In this document: in pieces, positions 40,401 through 53,104 of the stretch
How the letters are laid out: every line of letters starts with the position of its first letter
How positions within the stretch are numbered: position 1 is the stretch's first letter
Source of the DNA: Halobacteriales archaeon QS_6_71_20
GTDB lineage: Archaea; Halobacteriota; Halobacteria; Halobacteriales; Haloferacaceae
Direction: 5' to 3'
Assembly (NCBI GenBank): GCA_003020945.1
Contig: PXRU01000026.1
Span: 62,001 to 126,000 of the forward strand
DNA length: 64,000 bases
Notes under the pieces: model-generated
The model's input: only the letters and a program-made list of their open reading frames with translations
What the model was told of the DNA's origin: nothing
Databases searched by the model: none
Position numbers and translations under genes: made by a program

Positions 40401-42490
40401 CACTCGGGCTTGAACGTATGTGTGCCGCAGTCGGGGCACGCGCGGTCGCCGACGAGCGCGTCGTACACCCCCTTCCCCTGCTCGGTGCGCTCGCGGGCCG
40501 CCTGCCCGACGGAGCGCTGGTTGCCGCCGTGTTCCTTGATCGGGAACAGCGTGTGGACCGCCGGCGACAGCTCGCGGCTCTCGGACTTCTCCGGGCGGCC
40601 CATCCGGTTGCCGATCCGGGTGGGGGCGCGCTCGCGCACCGTGAACTCCGCCACCTCGTTGACCGCGCGGATCGCGTTGTCGCCGCCGTCCCACTCGCGG
40701 GCCGTCGCCGAGAGGTCGGCGGACTCCCACTCCCGCCGGAGCCCGTCCGTGACCCCCAACTGCCGGAGGAGGGGCCGGAAGTCGGGGATCCGGAGGGCGT
40801 CCTCCGTCTGGGTGTGCTCGACGAGCAGCGTCTCCAGCGCGCCCCGTACCGGCTCCGTGTGCTCGACGACGAGGAGGTCGCCGGTCACCTCGCCGTTCGC
40901 GGCCGCCTCGGCGACGGCGTCGTACTCGTCGACGGAGACGTCGTGCCAGCAGTAGGTGTAGGCGGGGTGTAGCGGCGCGTCGTACTCGTCGACCCACGCG
41001 AGCGCCCGCTCGGCGTCGGGGTCGTCGAGGTCGACCCGGAGGTCGTCCCGCAACGCCTGCAGGTCGGCGCCGGCGGCCGCGAGGTCCTGCTCCCACCACT
41101 CGCGGACGTAGGAGGCGGGCGCCAGCGGGTGGTTGTTCTCGACGAACTCGCCGAAGTTGACGAGGTACTCGCCCAGGTCGAGCACCGCCTCGACGCCGTT
41201 CCGGAGCTCCTTCGCCTCCGCGGGGTCGTCGATCCGGCGCACGTCGCCGTTGGCGAGGCGGACGGTCGGCCCCTCGATGGAGTCGACGGGGACGACCCCG
41301 CCGGCCTTTCCGGGGCGCTCGGTTTTGATCTGGGTGCCCGTCGCGAGGAAGTCGTCGACGATGTGCATCGTCGCCGGGTGGACGCCCGCGGTCGCGAAGC
41401 CGTGGTTGCGCGCGCGGCCGTACCGCAGTCGGAAGCCGCCGGGCTCCGAAGGGTGGCCGAAGACGGGCCGTCCCGCGATCAGGTCCCGCAGGAACTTCTC
41501 GGAGGAGTCGGGCCGCGGCGACCCGGTTCCTCCGGCCGCCTCCGCCGCGTCGTCGTCGGCGTCGGCAGTGGTCGCTGTGGCGTCGCCGTCGACGCTCGCT
41601 CCCTCGCCCTCGCCGTCGCTCTCGGCCTCGCCCTCACCGCCGCCGGCGTCGTAGTACGTCCCGTCGATGAGGTCCTGGAGCCACGGCCAGTCCACCTCGT
41701 CGAGCTTGCGGGTGTAGCGCTGGATCTTCGGCGCCTTCAGCGCGATCCCCTCCGCGAGCACGAGACACATCCCGCCGCGGGCGGAGTTGGTGTCGACCCG
41801 TTCCAGGTCCCGGAAGCCGGAGACCTCCTCGTCGCCGGTGGCCTCCCCGTCGAGCATGATCGGCATGTGCTCGGCGATGAACTTCGTCTCCTCGTCGCTC
41901 GGGGTGTACTGGAGCCCGGTCTCGGTGTCGTACAGCGCGATCTCCTCGGCGTACCGCTCCACCTCCCGGTCGCGGGCGCGGAACTCGTCGATCCCCAGCA
42001 GCGCTCGGGCGTAATCGCCCACCAGCACCGACAGCGCCTGCGCGGTGCCGCCCGCCGAGCGGATCGGGCCGGCGTAGTAGACGTTGACGAACTCGGTGCC
42101 GTCGTCGTTCTCCAGGATCTCGACGCGGTCGATCCCCTCGATGGGCGCGGCGACCACGCCCTCGGTGAGCAGCGCGACGGCGGTCCGGACGGCCCCCTCG
42201 ATCTTCCCCGCGCGTCCGTCGAAATCGCCGACGCTCCCCTCCACGAAGTCGGTGACAAGCTCCAGGGCGGCCTCCTCGCGGGACGTCTCCCCCTCCAGCT
42301 CCCGGACGCGCTCGGCGACGCCCGGAATGCCGAGGATGTTCTCGACGCGGTCGGCCATGTCGCGGGCGACGGGGATCTCGATCTCCGTCTCGGGGTCTTT
42401 CCCACGGGACTTGGCGGCCTCGGCGTGCTCGAACGCCTCGTCGAGCCGCTCCTCGATGCGCGCGAAGTAGCGCTCGTCCTCGGGCCTCAC
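37418..42490 (-). CDS. polC: DNA polymerase D large subunit (DP2) interrupted by an intein; 1690-aa precursor, ~1183-aa spliced product
   Basis: ERLDEAFEHAEAAKSRGKDPETEIEIPVARDMADRVE; YYAGPIRSAGGTAQALSVLVGDYAR; HAAKRRN//CDGDEDCVMLLMDGLLNFS; C-terminal Zn finger CLDCGEKYRRMPLTGDCRECGG. Confidence 0.95.
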   Translation of the reverse strand: MRPEDERYFARIEERLDEAFEHAEAAKSRGKDPETEIEIPVARDMADRVENILGIPGVAERVRELEGETSREEAALELVTDFVEGSVGDFDGRAGKIEGAVRTAVALLTEGVVAAPIEGIDRVEILENDDGTEFVNVYYAGPIRSAGGTAQALSVLVGDYARALLGIDEFRARDREVERYAEEIALYDTETGLQYTPSDEETKFIAEHMPIMLDGEATGDEEVSGFRDLERVDTNSARGGMCLVLAEGIALKAPKIQRYTRKLDEVDWPWLQDLIDGTYYDAGGGEGEAESDGEGEGASVDGDATATTADADDDAAEAAGGTGSPRPDSSEKFLRDLIAGRPVFGHPSEPGGFRLRYGRARNHGFATAGVHPATMHIVDDFLATGTQIKTERPGKAGGVVPVDSIEGPTVRLANGDVRRIDDPAEAKELRNGVEAVLDLGEYLVNFGEFVENNHPLAPASYVREWWEQDLAAAGADLQALRDDLRVDLDDPDAERALAWVDEYDAPLHPAYTYCWHDVSVDEYDAVAEAAANGEVTGDLLVVEHTEPVRGALETLLVEHTQTEDALRIPDFRPLLRQLGVTDGLRREWESADLSATAREWDGGDNAIRAVNEVAEFTVRERAPTRIGNRMGRPEKSESRELSPAVHTLFPIKEHGGNQRSVGQAARERTEQGKGVYDALVGDRACPDCGTHTFKPECPDCGAHTEPHYECEECGTVREPDESGRVECPRCEREVESPDWQTIDLDEEYWSALERADEREAGFEMLKGVKGLTSADKTPEPIEKGIFRAKHGVSSFKDGTVRYDMTDLPVTSVRPEELDVTADHFRELGYETDIDGEPLVHDDQLVELKVQDVVLSDGAAEHMMRTADFVDELLSDFYDLEPFYEVNERDDLVGELVFGMAPHTSAAVVGRVVGFTSAAVGYAHPYFHAAKRRNCFHPETKLWYRDEADEWHHGRIDEFVEARLEEPEEDDFGTLVSELDGDVFVPSVTEDGEEVVRPVEAVSKHVAPDHMVRVETRSGREITVTPDHEMHVLDGDEIDSKAARDLSENDHVVKPAHLDVIDGSSPKRFDLLAEFVDSETIGNDRLMIKGLEKDSLYELFTDRLADGWDGQFYPLKSTAEYLGLSKKGLSNYLYRGSLPADLLLELFDSTDAMLAFVPADVKLGVKRDSTEIHRTVELNERVATLLGYYAAEGFAREQETPKGTIHQTTICGTEAQAREFYVEVLREEFGVDPYRENDAKVTVSGRLLRAFFDTVLDAGVLAGTKRVPQCVFDAENRIIEAYLSGYFSGDGTADRNTAAVNATTVSRELKEDLLALLTRLGIVSRVNTTDPVPLVEKFPEFYEIDDPAVSARAYVITVTAEDAARFAERVGFHLQRKDARLKRQVRERGTMKRRAFDGGLSDALVESVSTVEYIESDTEHTYCLTVEDTHSLVANDMSQNQCDGDEDCVMLLMDGLLNFSKSFLPDQRGGRMDAPLVMSSRIDPTEIDDEAHNMDIVRQYPREFYEATREMADPESVAERIRLGEDTLGTDDEYRGFDHTHDTTDIALGPDLSAYKTLGSMMDKMDAQLELARKLRAVDETDVAERVIEYHFLPDLIGNLRAFSRQETRCLDCGEKYRRMPLTGDCRECGGDMTLTVHRGSVNKYMDVARRVAEEFGCREYTKQRLEILDRSLESVFENDKNKQGSIADFM
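38171..39691 (-). other. Intein in PolD large subunit, 507 aa, LAGLIDADG homing-endonuclease type
   Basis: N-terminal CFHPETKLWY, block B GREITVTPDHEMHV, two dodecapeptides LLGYYAAEGF and YLSGYFSGDG, C-terminal HTYCLTVEDTHSLVANDMSQNQ followed by extein Cys (CDGDED). Frame preserved (1521 nt). Confidence 0.95.
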
Positions 42491-42740
42491 CGCGTCGCCC
42501 CCGCGATCGTTCGCTCGGGTCGTCGCTCGTCGATGCCGCCTCGCGGTCGGTCGCCGATGCCGTATCGCCGTCGCTCGTTGGGTTCACGTCTCGTCGGCGT
42601 CGGCGGTGACGGCCCCGTCGGATCGGCGGCGACGAGGGGGTCGCCTCGGTCCGCGCGCCGGGGTCGTCGATGCATGTCACTCCCGTGTGACGGGGAGGAT
42701 AATAAGCGGTTCGTCGTCCGCCGGGTGCCCCGCGCCCGGT

Positions 42741-43160
42741 CTACAGCCACAGGTCCAGGTCAGTGACCTCGTCGTGCTCGCGCTCCAGCGGCGTCTCGAA
42801 CGCGCGGAGGTACGCCTCGCCCGCGAACACGGTGCCGCCGTCGAGGTGGCCGGCGAGCGCCTGGCCGTTCCGGCGCGACAGCACCGCGTGCGTGTGGGCG
42901 AAGCGGTCGCCCGCAAGCAGCGCGACGTTCCCCACACACGCCGCGACCTCCAGCGGCTCGTCGAAGAACACCGAGCGGTACTCCCGGTCGTTCTGGTCGT
43001 AGAACCACACCTCGGCGTCCTGCACGGCGCCCATGGCGTTGAACCACGCCGCGTCCGCGCCCACCTCGTCGGCCAGCGACTCGATCTCCTCGCGCCAGTC
43101 GGCCCCGTTATCTAGGCTCGCCAGGTACTCCCCGGTCGCCTCGACCTCCCGGTAGTTCAT
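42741..43160 (-). CDS. PPC-domain (DUF296) DNA-binding-like protein
   Basis: Start MNYREVEATGEYLASLDNGADWREEIESLADEVGADAAWFNAMGAVQDAEVWFYDQ; HTHAVLSRRNGQALAGHL. Confidence 0.88.
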   Translation of the reverse strand: MNYREVEATGEYLASLDNGADWREEIESLADEVGADAAWFNAMGAVQDAEVWFYDQNDREYRSVFFDEPLEVAACVGNVALLAGDRFAHTHAVLSRRNGQALAGHLDGGTVFAGEAYLRAFETPLEREHDEVTDLDLWL

Positions 43161-43415
43161 ACGGGGGCCGTCGACCGACCGCAAGTAAAGCGTTGCCTCC
43201 GCGGACGAACGGCCGCGCCAGCGGCCGGCCGACGCCCATCGCGGGCGAGGATTGAAAGGCGATCACGGGACCACTGCCGTCGATGCGACGCTGAGGACTG
43301 TCGCCGGCGGCGAGGCGGGTGTGCGGCCCGGCCGTCGGCGTACGGACGCGACCCGCCCGTCGCCACGAGGGTCGGGTCGCGCGGGCCGCCTGTCAGCTCC
43401 GTTACCCGACCGCGG

Positions 43416-44741
43416 CTACCCCGGGAACAGGCTCGCGTGGACCGGCGCGCGCTCGGGACTCCCGGAGCCGCCGTTCGACGGCTCGGGGTCGTCCTCGTCG
43501 CGGACGGCCCGGCCGTCGACCCCGTCGGCGAGGAAGTCGTGCAGCGGCGGTCCCACCGACTCGGGCTCGACGAGGAACGCGTCGTGGCCGTGGTCGGACT
43601 CGACGACGTGGTGGGCCGCCGGGACGTCGGCGTCGCGGGCGGCCCCCGCGAGCAGCCGCGACTCCTCGACGGCGAAGTGCCAGTCGCCGGTGAACGACAG
43701 CGCGAGCAGCTCCCCCTCGAAGGCGGCCAGCGCCTCCGCGTCGGAGCCGCAGCCGGCGGCGAGGTCGTACTCGTCCATCGCCCGCGTGAGGTAGAGGTAG
43801 CTGTTGGCGTCGAACCGCCCGGTGAAGGAGTCGGCGTTGTAGTCGAGGTACGACTCCGCCTCGCGGTACGGGAAGAAGCGGGCCGTCGGGTCAGGGGGCG
43901 CGTCGTCGAAGGCGCCGCGTCCGGCCGCGCGCCGGCCGAACTTCCGGGCCATCGACGCCTTCGAGAGGTACATCACGTGGCCGATGCGGCGCGCCTGCGC
44001 CAGCCCGTCGTCCGGGTTCGGCCGGTCGGCGCCGTAGTAGTCGCCGCCGTTCCAGTTCGGATCGGTGGTGATCGCCCGGCGCGCGATGGCGTCCAGCGAC
44101 AGACACTGCGTGTCGAGCCGCGCCGCCGCCGCGACGGCCGCCACCCGACGCACGTCGTCCGGGTAGCGCTTCGCCCAGTCCAGGGCGTTCATCCCCCCGG
44201 CGCTGCCGCCGACGACGGCGTGGAGGCGGCCGACGCCGATGCGGTCGAGCAGCCGGCGCTGCGCGCGTGTCCAGTCACCGATCGTCACCGGCGGGAAATC
44301 GGTGCCCCACGGCTCGCCGTCCGGCCCCTCCGAGGGCGGCCCCGAGGAGCCGTAACAGGAGCCGGGGACGTTCACGCAGACGACGTAGTATTCGGTCGTG
44401 TCGATGGCCTTCCCCGGGCCGACCACGTCGTCCCACCACGCGCGGGCCTGTCCCGCGGTCTGGACGCCCGTCGTCGCCGTGGCGTCGTCGCCGTCCCCCT
44501 CGTCTCCGCCGACGGCGTCGGCGTCGTGCTCCTCGCTTCGAGGGGCGTTCGAGACGTGCTGACTCCCGGTGAGCGCGTGACAGACGAGGACGGCGTTGCT
44601 CGCGGACTCCGTCCGCTCGCTTGCGGCGGTTCCCGCCGCGCACCCGTCGAACTCGCCGTACGTCTCGTAGGCGAGCCGCAGGTCCGGCACCGACTCGCCG
44701 CACTCGAAGCGGAACTCGCCGACCGACTCGACGGCCGTCAC
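43416..44741 (-). CDS. metX: Homoserine O-acetyltransferase
   Basis: [77 protein letters not shown]. Confidence 0.93.
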   Translation of the reverse strand: MTAVESVGEFRFECGESVPDLRLAYETYGEFDGCAAGTAASERTESASNAVLVCHALTGSQHVSNAPRSEEHDADAVGGDEGDGDDATATTGVQTAGQARAWWDDVVGPGKAIDTTEYYVVCVNVPGSCYGSSGPPSEGPDGEPWGTDFPPVTIGDWTRAQRRLLDRIGVGRLHAVVGGSAGGMNALDWAKRYPDDVRRVAAVAAAARLDTQCLSLDAIARRAITTDPNWNGGDYYGADRPNPDDGLAQARRIGHVMYLSKASMARKFGRRAAGRGAFDDAPPDPTARFFPYREAESYLDYNADSFTGRFDANSYLYLTRAMDEYDLAAGCGSDAEALAAFEGELLALSFTGDWHFAVEESRLLAGAARDADVPAAHHVVESDHGHDAFLVEPESVGPPLHDFLADGVDGRAVRDEDDPEPSNGGSGSPERAPVHASLFPG

Positions 44742-46105
44742 GACGTCGCCTCCGCGATGGCGCGGTCCAGGTCCGCCACGACGTCCGCGGGCTCTTCGAT
44801 CCCCACGGAGAGCCGGAGCAGGTCCGGGCGCACGCCGGCGGCCCGCTGTTCCGCCTCCGTGAGTTGGGCGTGGGTCGTGCTCGCGGGGTGGATCAGCAGC
44901 GAGCGCGCGTCGCCGATGTTCGCGAGAAACGACACCAGCTCCACCTCCTCACAGAGGCGCTTCCCGGGGTCGAAGCCCCCCTCCAGACCGAACACGACCA
45001 TGCCGCCGAAGCCGTCGAGGTACTCGGCCGCGTTGTCGTAGGTCGGGTGGTCCGCGAAGCCGGGATACGTCACCCACGCGACCTCGGGGTGGTCCCGGAG
45101 GTGTTCGGCGACGACGCGGGCGTTCTCGCAGTGCTTCTCCATTCGGACGGGCAGCGTCGAGAGCCCTTGGAGCGTCTGCCAGGCGTCGAAGGGGGACTGC
45201 GGGTTGCCGAGCGCGCGCACGCCGCGGTGGCGCGCAACCCGTGCGAACGCGCGCTCGCCGAACCGCTCGGAGAAGTCGACGCCGAAGGCGGGGTTCTCCC
45301 CCGACAGCTCCGGGTAGTCGGCGTCCGGGTGGTCCCAGGGGAACGTGCCGCCGTCGACGAGCACGCCGCCGACGGTCGTGCCCGCGCCGTGGATCCACTT
45401 TGTCGTCGAGTCCCAGACGACGTCGGCGCCGTGGTCGATCGGACTGCACAACGCCGGCGTCGCGAACGTGTTGTCGACCACCAGCGGCACCGCGTGGTCG
45501 TGGGCGATCTCGGAGACACGCTCGATGTCGGGAGTGACCAGCGATGGGTTCGCGAGCGTCTCGACGTGGACGTAGGCGGTGTCGTCGTCGATCGCCTCGG
45601 CGTACGCCCCGTACTCGAGGGTGTCGACGGTGCGCGTCTCGACGCCGCGCCGCGAGGCCATGTGCGCGAGGTACGCGCCCGTGCCGCCGTACATGTCGGC
45701 GCTGGCGACGACGTTGTCGCCGCTGCGGGCGAGCAGGCTCGTCGCCGTGTCGATGGCGGCCATCCCCGAGGCGGTGGCGACCGCGTCGACGCCACCCTCC
45801 AGGTCGGCGAGGCGTCTCTCCAGCACCCGCGCCGTCGGGTTGGAGATGCGGGTGTACACGTCGCCCTCGCGTTCGAGGGCGTACAGGTCGGCGGCGGTGT
45901 CGGCGTCGGGGAAGGAGTATGAGGTGGTCTGATAGATGGGCGGCGCACGCGCGCCCGTCGCGGGGTCGCCGGCCCAGCCGCTGTGGAGGGCGCGCGTCCG
46001 CGCCCCCCACCCGGCGGTTCGGCCGCCGCCGTCTCCGGCCGTCCGCTCCCCGTCCCCCGTCGCGGCCCCCTCGGACGGAGTCGGGGCGTCGGCGTCGTCG
46101 TTCAT
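44738..46105 (-). CDS. O-acetylhomoserine sulfhydrylase / Cys-Met metabolism PLP enzyme
   Basis: Start [73 protein letters not shown]; overlaps metX by 4 nt. Confidence 0.92.
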   Translation of the reverse strand: MNDDADAPTPSEGAATGDGERTAGDGGGRTAGWGARTRALHSGWAGDPATGARAPPIYQTTSYSFPDADTAADLYALEREGDVYTRISNPTARVLERRLADLEGGVDAVATASGMAAIDTATSLLARSGDNVVASADMYGGTGAYLAHMASRRGVETRTVDTLEYGAYAEAIDDDTAYVHVETLANPSLVTPDIERVSEIAHDHAVPLVVDNTFATPALCSPIDHGADVVWDSTTKWIHGAGTTVGGVLVDGGTFPWDHPDADYPELSGENPAFGVDFSERFGERAFARVARHRGVRALGNPQSPFDAWQTLQGLSTLPVRMEKHCENARVVAEHLRDHPEVAWVTYPGFADHPTYDNAAEYLDGFGGMVVFGLEGGFDPGKRLCEEVELVSFLANIGDARSLLIHPASTTHAQLTEAEQRAAGVRPDLLRLSVGIEEPADVVADLDRAIAEATS

Positions 46106-46218
46106 GTACCACGGAAATATTCCTTCGAACGGATATGCACGGGAGTTACGGCAACGTTCGCCGGCTGCCGGGGCGACTCCCAAAGTCTAAAGCGGGGACC
46201 GACGGAAGCGGGCGGTAC

Positions 46219-47178
46219 ATGGCCGCCATCGAGTTGGAGGGCGTCACGAAGCGGTACGGCGACGTAACGGCCGTCCGCGACCTCGACCTCACGGTCGAGG
46301 AGGGCGAGGTGTTCGGCTTCCTCGGCCCCAACGGCGCCGGGAAGTCGACGACGATCAACATGCTCCTCGACTTCGTCCGGCCGACCAGCGGCACCGTCCG
46401 GGTGCTCTCACGGGACGCGCAGGCGGAGTCGGTGGAGGTGCGCCGCAACACGGGCGTGCTCCCCGAGGGGTACGACGTGTACGAGCGGCTCACCGGACGC
46501 CAGCACGTCGAGTTCGCCATGCGCTCGAAGGAGCTCGATGGCGACCCGGACGCGATGCTGGAGCGGGTCGGCATCGCCGACGCCGCCGAGCGCCGCGCCG
46601 GCGACTACTCGAAGGGGATGCGCCAGCGGCTCGTCCTCGGGATGGGGCTGGTCGGCGACCCCGACCTGCTGATCCTCGACGAGCCCTCCTCCGGGCTGGA
46701 CCCGGCGGGCGCGAAGGAGATGCGCGAGATCGTCCGCAGCGAGGCCGAGCGCGGGGCGACGGTGTTCTTCTCCAGCCACGTGCTCGGGCAGGTGGAGGCG
46801 GTGTGTGACCGCGTCGGCATCATGCGCGAGGGCGAACTCGTCGCCGAGGACTCCATCGCGGGGCTGCGCGAGGCCGTCGGCGGGGAGGCGCAGTTGGTCG
46901 TCACCGTCGACGCCGCCGGCGAGGACGACCTCTCGGGGGTGCGCGCGCTCGACGGCGTCTCCTCGGCCCACACCGACGGCGGCACCGTCACCGTCTCCTG
47001 CGACAGCGACGCGAAAACGGAGGTGATCGGGGCGCTTGAGGACGCCGGCGTCACGGTGAAGGACTTCTCGACGGAGGAGGCCAGTCTTGAGGACCTATTT
47101 CTCACCTACGCCGGCGACGGCGACAGGGTCGACACGACCGACGACGGCGCGGCCGCGGACACGGGGGTGGCCGAATGA
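46219..47178 (+). CDS. ABC transporter ATP-binding protein
   Basis: Start MAAIELEGVTKRYGDVTAVRDLDL; GPNGAGKST; DYSKGMRQRLVLGMGL signature; LLILDEPSSGLDP. Confidence 0.95.
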   Translation: MAAIELEGVTKRYGDVTAVRDLDLTVEEGEVFGFLGPNGAGKSTTINMLLDFVRPTSGTVRVLSRDAQAESVEVRRNTGVLPEGYDVYERLTGRQHVEFAMRSKELDGDPDAMLERVGIADAAERRAGDYSKGMRQRLVLGMGLVGDPDLLILDEPSSGLDPAGAKEMREIVRSEAERGATVFFSSHVLGQVEAVCDRVGIMREGELVAEDSIAGLREAVGGEAQLVVTVDAAGEDDLSGVRALDGVSSAHTDGGTVTVSCDSDAKTEVIGALEDAGVTVKDFSTEEASLEDLFLTYAGDGDRVDTTDDGAAADTGVAE

Positions 47179-48014
47179 CCGTCGAGGCGGTCGCGCGCAA
47201 GGACTTCCAGGACGCGGTGCGCTCGCGGTGGGTGCTGGTGCTGGCGGCGCTATTCTCGCTATTGCTGTCGCTTGCGGTGTACCTCGTCCCGCGGGACGCC
47301 TCCACGTCGGCGCTGTTCAACAGCCTCGTCGTCCGCGACCTGTTCGTCACCCTGCTGGTGCCGCTGATCGGCGTCGTCATCGCGTACAACGCCATCGTCG
47401 GCGAGCGGACGACCGGCTCGATCAAGCTGCTGTTGGCGCTGCCGCACTCCCGCAGCGACGTGGTGTTCGGGAAGGTGCTCGGGCGCGCGGCGGCACTGGG
47501 CGTCCCGGTGGCGATCAGCTTCGTGCTCCCGCTGGTGGTGGCGCTCGTGACGCCGCTGTCGCTCGACCTGGGCGTGTACGTCGGCTACCTATTGTTCACG
47601 GTGCTGCTCGGCTCGGCGTTCGTCGCGCTGGCGGTCGGCTTCTCCGCGGGCGTGCGGTCACAGCGGATCGCCGTCGCCGGCCCGGTCGTCGTCTATCTCC
47701 TGTCGGGACCGATCTGGAGCGTCATCCAGCTCCCGCTCCAGCTGTACATCTCGGGCCGGCAGTTCCCGGGCTGGTTCCCGCTGGACGCCGCCGGCGTCTT
47801 CCGACTGATCCGGCTGGTGAACCCGATCGAGTCGTTCAAGATCCTCACCGTCGAGTTCGTCAACGGCTTCCTGTTCGCCGCCGGGCAGGCGGGGACCGAG
47901 GCCGCCGGCCGCTACGCGCTCGACACGGAGATCGCCGCGCTCGCGATGCTTGCGGCGTGGATGCTCGTCCCGCCGCTGCTCGGGCTGTGGCGGTTCGAGG
48001 AGGCCGACCTGTAG
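47175..48014 (+). CDS. ABC-2 type transporter permease
   Basis: Overlaps the upstream ATPase by 4 nt; VVIAYNAIVGERTTGSIKLLLALPHSRSDVVFGKVLG typical of ABC-2 permeases; six TM-like segments. Confidence 0.9.
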   Translation: MTVEAVARKDFQDAVRSRWVLVLAALFSLLLSLAVYLVPRDASTSALFNSLVVRDLFVTLLVPLIGVVIAYNAIVGERTTGSIKLLLALPHSRSDVVFGKVLGRAAALGVPVAISFVLPLVVALVTPLSLDLGVYVGYLLFTVLLGSAFVALAVGFSAGVRSQRIAVAGPVVVYLLSGPIWSVIQLPLQLYISGRQFPGWFPLDAAGVFRLIRLVNPIESFKILTVEFVNGFLFAAGQAGTEAAGRYALDTEIAALAMLAAWMLVPPLLGLWRFEEADL

Positions 48015-48178
48015 TCGAGCCGGTCGACGGGCTCGGGCCGCCGGACGGAGCACAGTCGGCCGTCGCGTAGTGCTCGAACGCTCCCGCTCCCGTTCGGCTC
48101 CACTCTGTGACCACTGCCTCCCCGGCCGACTCGCTCGCCGCTCGCTACGTTCGCGGCTCGCTCCTCCCCCGTGCGCTC

Positions 48179-48202
48179 GCGGCCGACACGACGGTCGGCC
48201 GC
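48179..48202. terminator. Candidate bidirectional hairpin between convergent ABC permease and ligA
   Basis: gcggccgac-acgacg-gtcggccgc, 9-bp perfect arms. Confidence 0.4.
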
Positions 48203-48221
48203 CGCGCGCCGCCGCGGCCGG

Positions 48222-51185
<2,964 letters not shown>

Positions 51186-51337
51186 TCAACTCCCCGGCTC
51201 GGGGGAGTCCTTCGGCCGGGGGTCGCCGTCCCCCGCCTCGCGGCTCGCCGTCGGTGCCCGGCCTCGCGGTCCGCTTCCGCCGCCTGCCGGCCGCCGCCGA
51301 ACGCGCCGACCGCCCCGCCCACGTGCCGCCGAAAAAT

Positions 51338-51393
51338 CCACACACGTGGGATATCGATCCGAGACGTGGGGGTCAAATATCCACTTACGTGGA
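51338..51393. promoter_or_regulatory. Candidate operator: two CCAC-N4-GTGG palindromes in the serB/serA divergent intergenic region
   Basis: CCACacacGTGG (51338-51349) and TCCACttacGTGGA (51380-51393), centres 43 bp apart, with ACGTGG half-site at 51364-51369. Confidence 0.5.
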
Positions 51394-51458
51394 CAGATTG
51401 TCGGGCGAGTTCCGCCGAGGTGGAAAGCCTTTACCACGCGCCGGAACTCCGGTCGCGC

Positions 51459-53057
51459 ATGAAGGTACTCGTCACGGACCCGATCGCCGAGGAGGGGATC
51501 GCGACGCTCCGGGACGCCGGCCACGAGGTCGTCACCGGCTACGAACTGGAGGGCGAGGCGCTGCTCGACGCCGTCGGGGACACCCACGCGCTGATCGTCC
51601 GCTCCGGGACCGAGGTGACCGCCGAGGTGTTCGGGGCGGCCCCGTCGCTTCGCATCGTCGGCCGCGCCGGCATCGGCGTCGACAACATCGACGTCGACGC
51701 CGCGACCGACCACGGCGTCGTCGTCGCGAACGCCCCCGACGGCAACGTCCGCGCGGCCGCCGAGCACACCGTCGCGATGACGTTCGCCGCCGCCCGGTCG
51801 ATCCCGCAGGCGCACGGCCGCCTCGCGGACGGCGAGTGGGCGAAAGGCGACTACCTCGGGCGCGAGGTGAACAACAAGACGCTCGGCGTCGTCGGCCTCG
51901 GCCGCGTCGGCCAGGAGGTCGCCAAGCGCCTCGACTCCCTGGGGATGGATCTCGTCGTCTACGACCCGTACATCAACGAGGAGCGCGCCGCCCAGTTCGG
52001 CGCGGAGCTGGTCGACGACCTCGACGACTGCCTCGCGCGTGCCGACTTCGTCACCATCCACACGCCGCTGTTGCCCGAGACGGAGGGGATGATCGGGGCC
52101 GAGGAGCTGGAGACGATGGGCGACGCCTACCTGGTCAACTGCGCCCGCGGCGGCATCGTCGACGAGGCGGCGCTGGCGGAGGCCGTGGCGGACGGCCCCG
52201 TCGCCGGCGCGGCGCTGGACGTGTTCGCCGAGGAGCCGCTGTCGCCGGACTCGCCGCTGCTGGACGTCGACGACGTCATCGTCACCCCCCACCTCGGCGC
52301 GAGCACGGAGGCCGCCCAGGAGAACGTCGCGCTCGACACCGCGAGACAGGTGCTCGCGGCGTTCGAGGACGAGCCGGTGGTCAACGCGCTGAACGCCCCC
52401 TCGGTCGACGAGTCGGCGTTCCCCCGCATCGAGCCGTACCTCGACGTGGCCGACACCGCCGGCAAGATCGCCGCCCAACTGCTGGGCGAGCGTATCTCCG
52501 GCGTCGAGGTCGGCTACGAGGGCGACATCGCCGAGGAGGACGTCGACCTCGTCACCGCCAGCGCGCTGAAGGGCGTGTTCTCGCCGCTGGAGTACGAGGT
52601 GAACGCGGTGAACGCCCCCCAGATCGCGGAGGACCGCGGCATCGGCGTGACCGAGAGCAAGACCCGCCAGGCGGAGGACTTCCGGAGCCTCGTCACGGTG
52701 ACGGTGACGGACGGCGACGCGGAGCTGTCCGTCCGCGGCACCCTCCTCGCGGGCGACGATCCCCGCATCGTCCGCATCGACGGCTACCGGGTCGACGCCC
52801 GACCGTACGGCCAGATGCTCGTCGCGCGCAACCGCGACGAGCCGGGCGTCATCGGCCTCATCGGCACGGTGCTTGGCGAGGCCGGCGTCAACATCGCCGG
52901 GATGTTCAACGGCCGCGAGACGATCGGCGGCGAGGCGCTGACGGTGTACAACCTCGACGACCGCCTCTCCGACGACGCCGTCGACCGACTGCTCGACGAC
53001 GACCGGATCACCTCGGTCGACCGGATCACCCTCGACGGCGCCGACGCCGACCGCTGA
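51459..53057 (+). CDS. serA: D-3-phosphoglycerate dehydrogenase
   Basis: Start MKVLVTDPIAEEGIATLRDAGHEV; GRAGIGVDNIDVDAATDHGVVVANAP; LGVVGLGRVGQEVAKRL; C-terminal ACT DEPGVIGLIGTVLGEAGVNIAGM. Confidence 0.96.
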   Translation: MKVLVTDPIAEEGIATLRDAGHEVVTGYELEGEALLDAVGDTHALIVRSGTEVTAEVFGAAPSLRIVGRAGIGVDNIDVDAATDHGVVVANAPDGNVRAAAEHTVAMTFAAARSIPQAHGRLADGEWAKGDYLGREVNNKTLGVVGLGRVGQEVAKRLDSLGMDLVVYDPYINEERAAQFGAELVDDLDDCLARADFVTIHTPLLPETEGMIGAEELETMGDAYLVNCARGGIVDEAALAEAVADGPVAGAALDVFAEEPLSPDSPLLDVDDVIVTPHLGASTEAAQENVALDTARQVLAAFEDEPVVNALNAPSVDESAFPRIEPYLDVADTAGKIAAQLLGERISGVEVGYEGDIAEEDVDLVTASALKGVFSPLEYEVNAVNAPQIAEDRGIGVTESKTRQAEDFRSLVTVTVTDGDAELSVRGTLLAGDDPRIVRIDGYRVDARPYGQMLVARNRDEPGVIGLIGTVLGEAGVNIAGMFNGRETIGGEALTVYNLDDRLSDDAVDRLLDDDRITSVDRITLDGADADR

Positions 53058-53104
53058 GGCGACGCGGTCGGCGTCGCTTCGGCCGGCGGTCGCCCACGGA
53101 CCCC

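Noticed and set aside
38876-40972. 698-aa plus-strand ORF antisense to PolD/intein
   Set aside because: Shadow ORF; no recognisable domain, and the opposite strand encodes DP2.
37418-42490. PolD ORF considered as a fusion of two unrelated genes
   Set aside because: The interruption is exactly in frame, begins and ends at the known HAAKRRN/CDGDED site and carries splicing motifs, so it is an intein.
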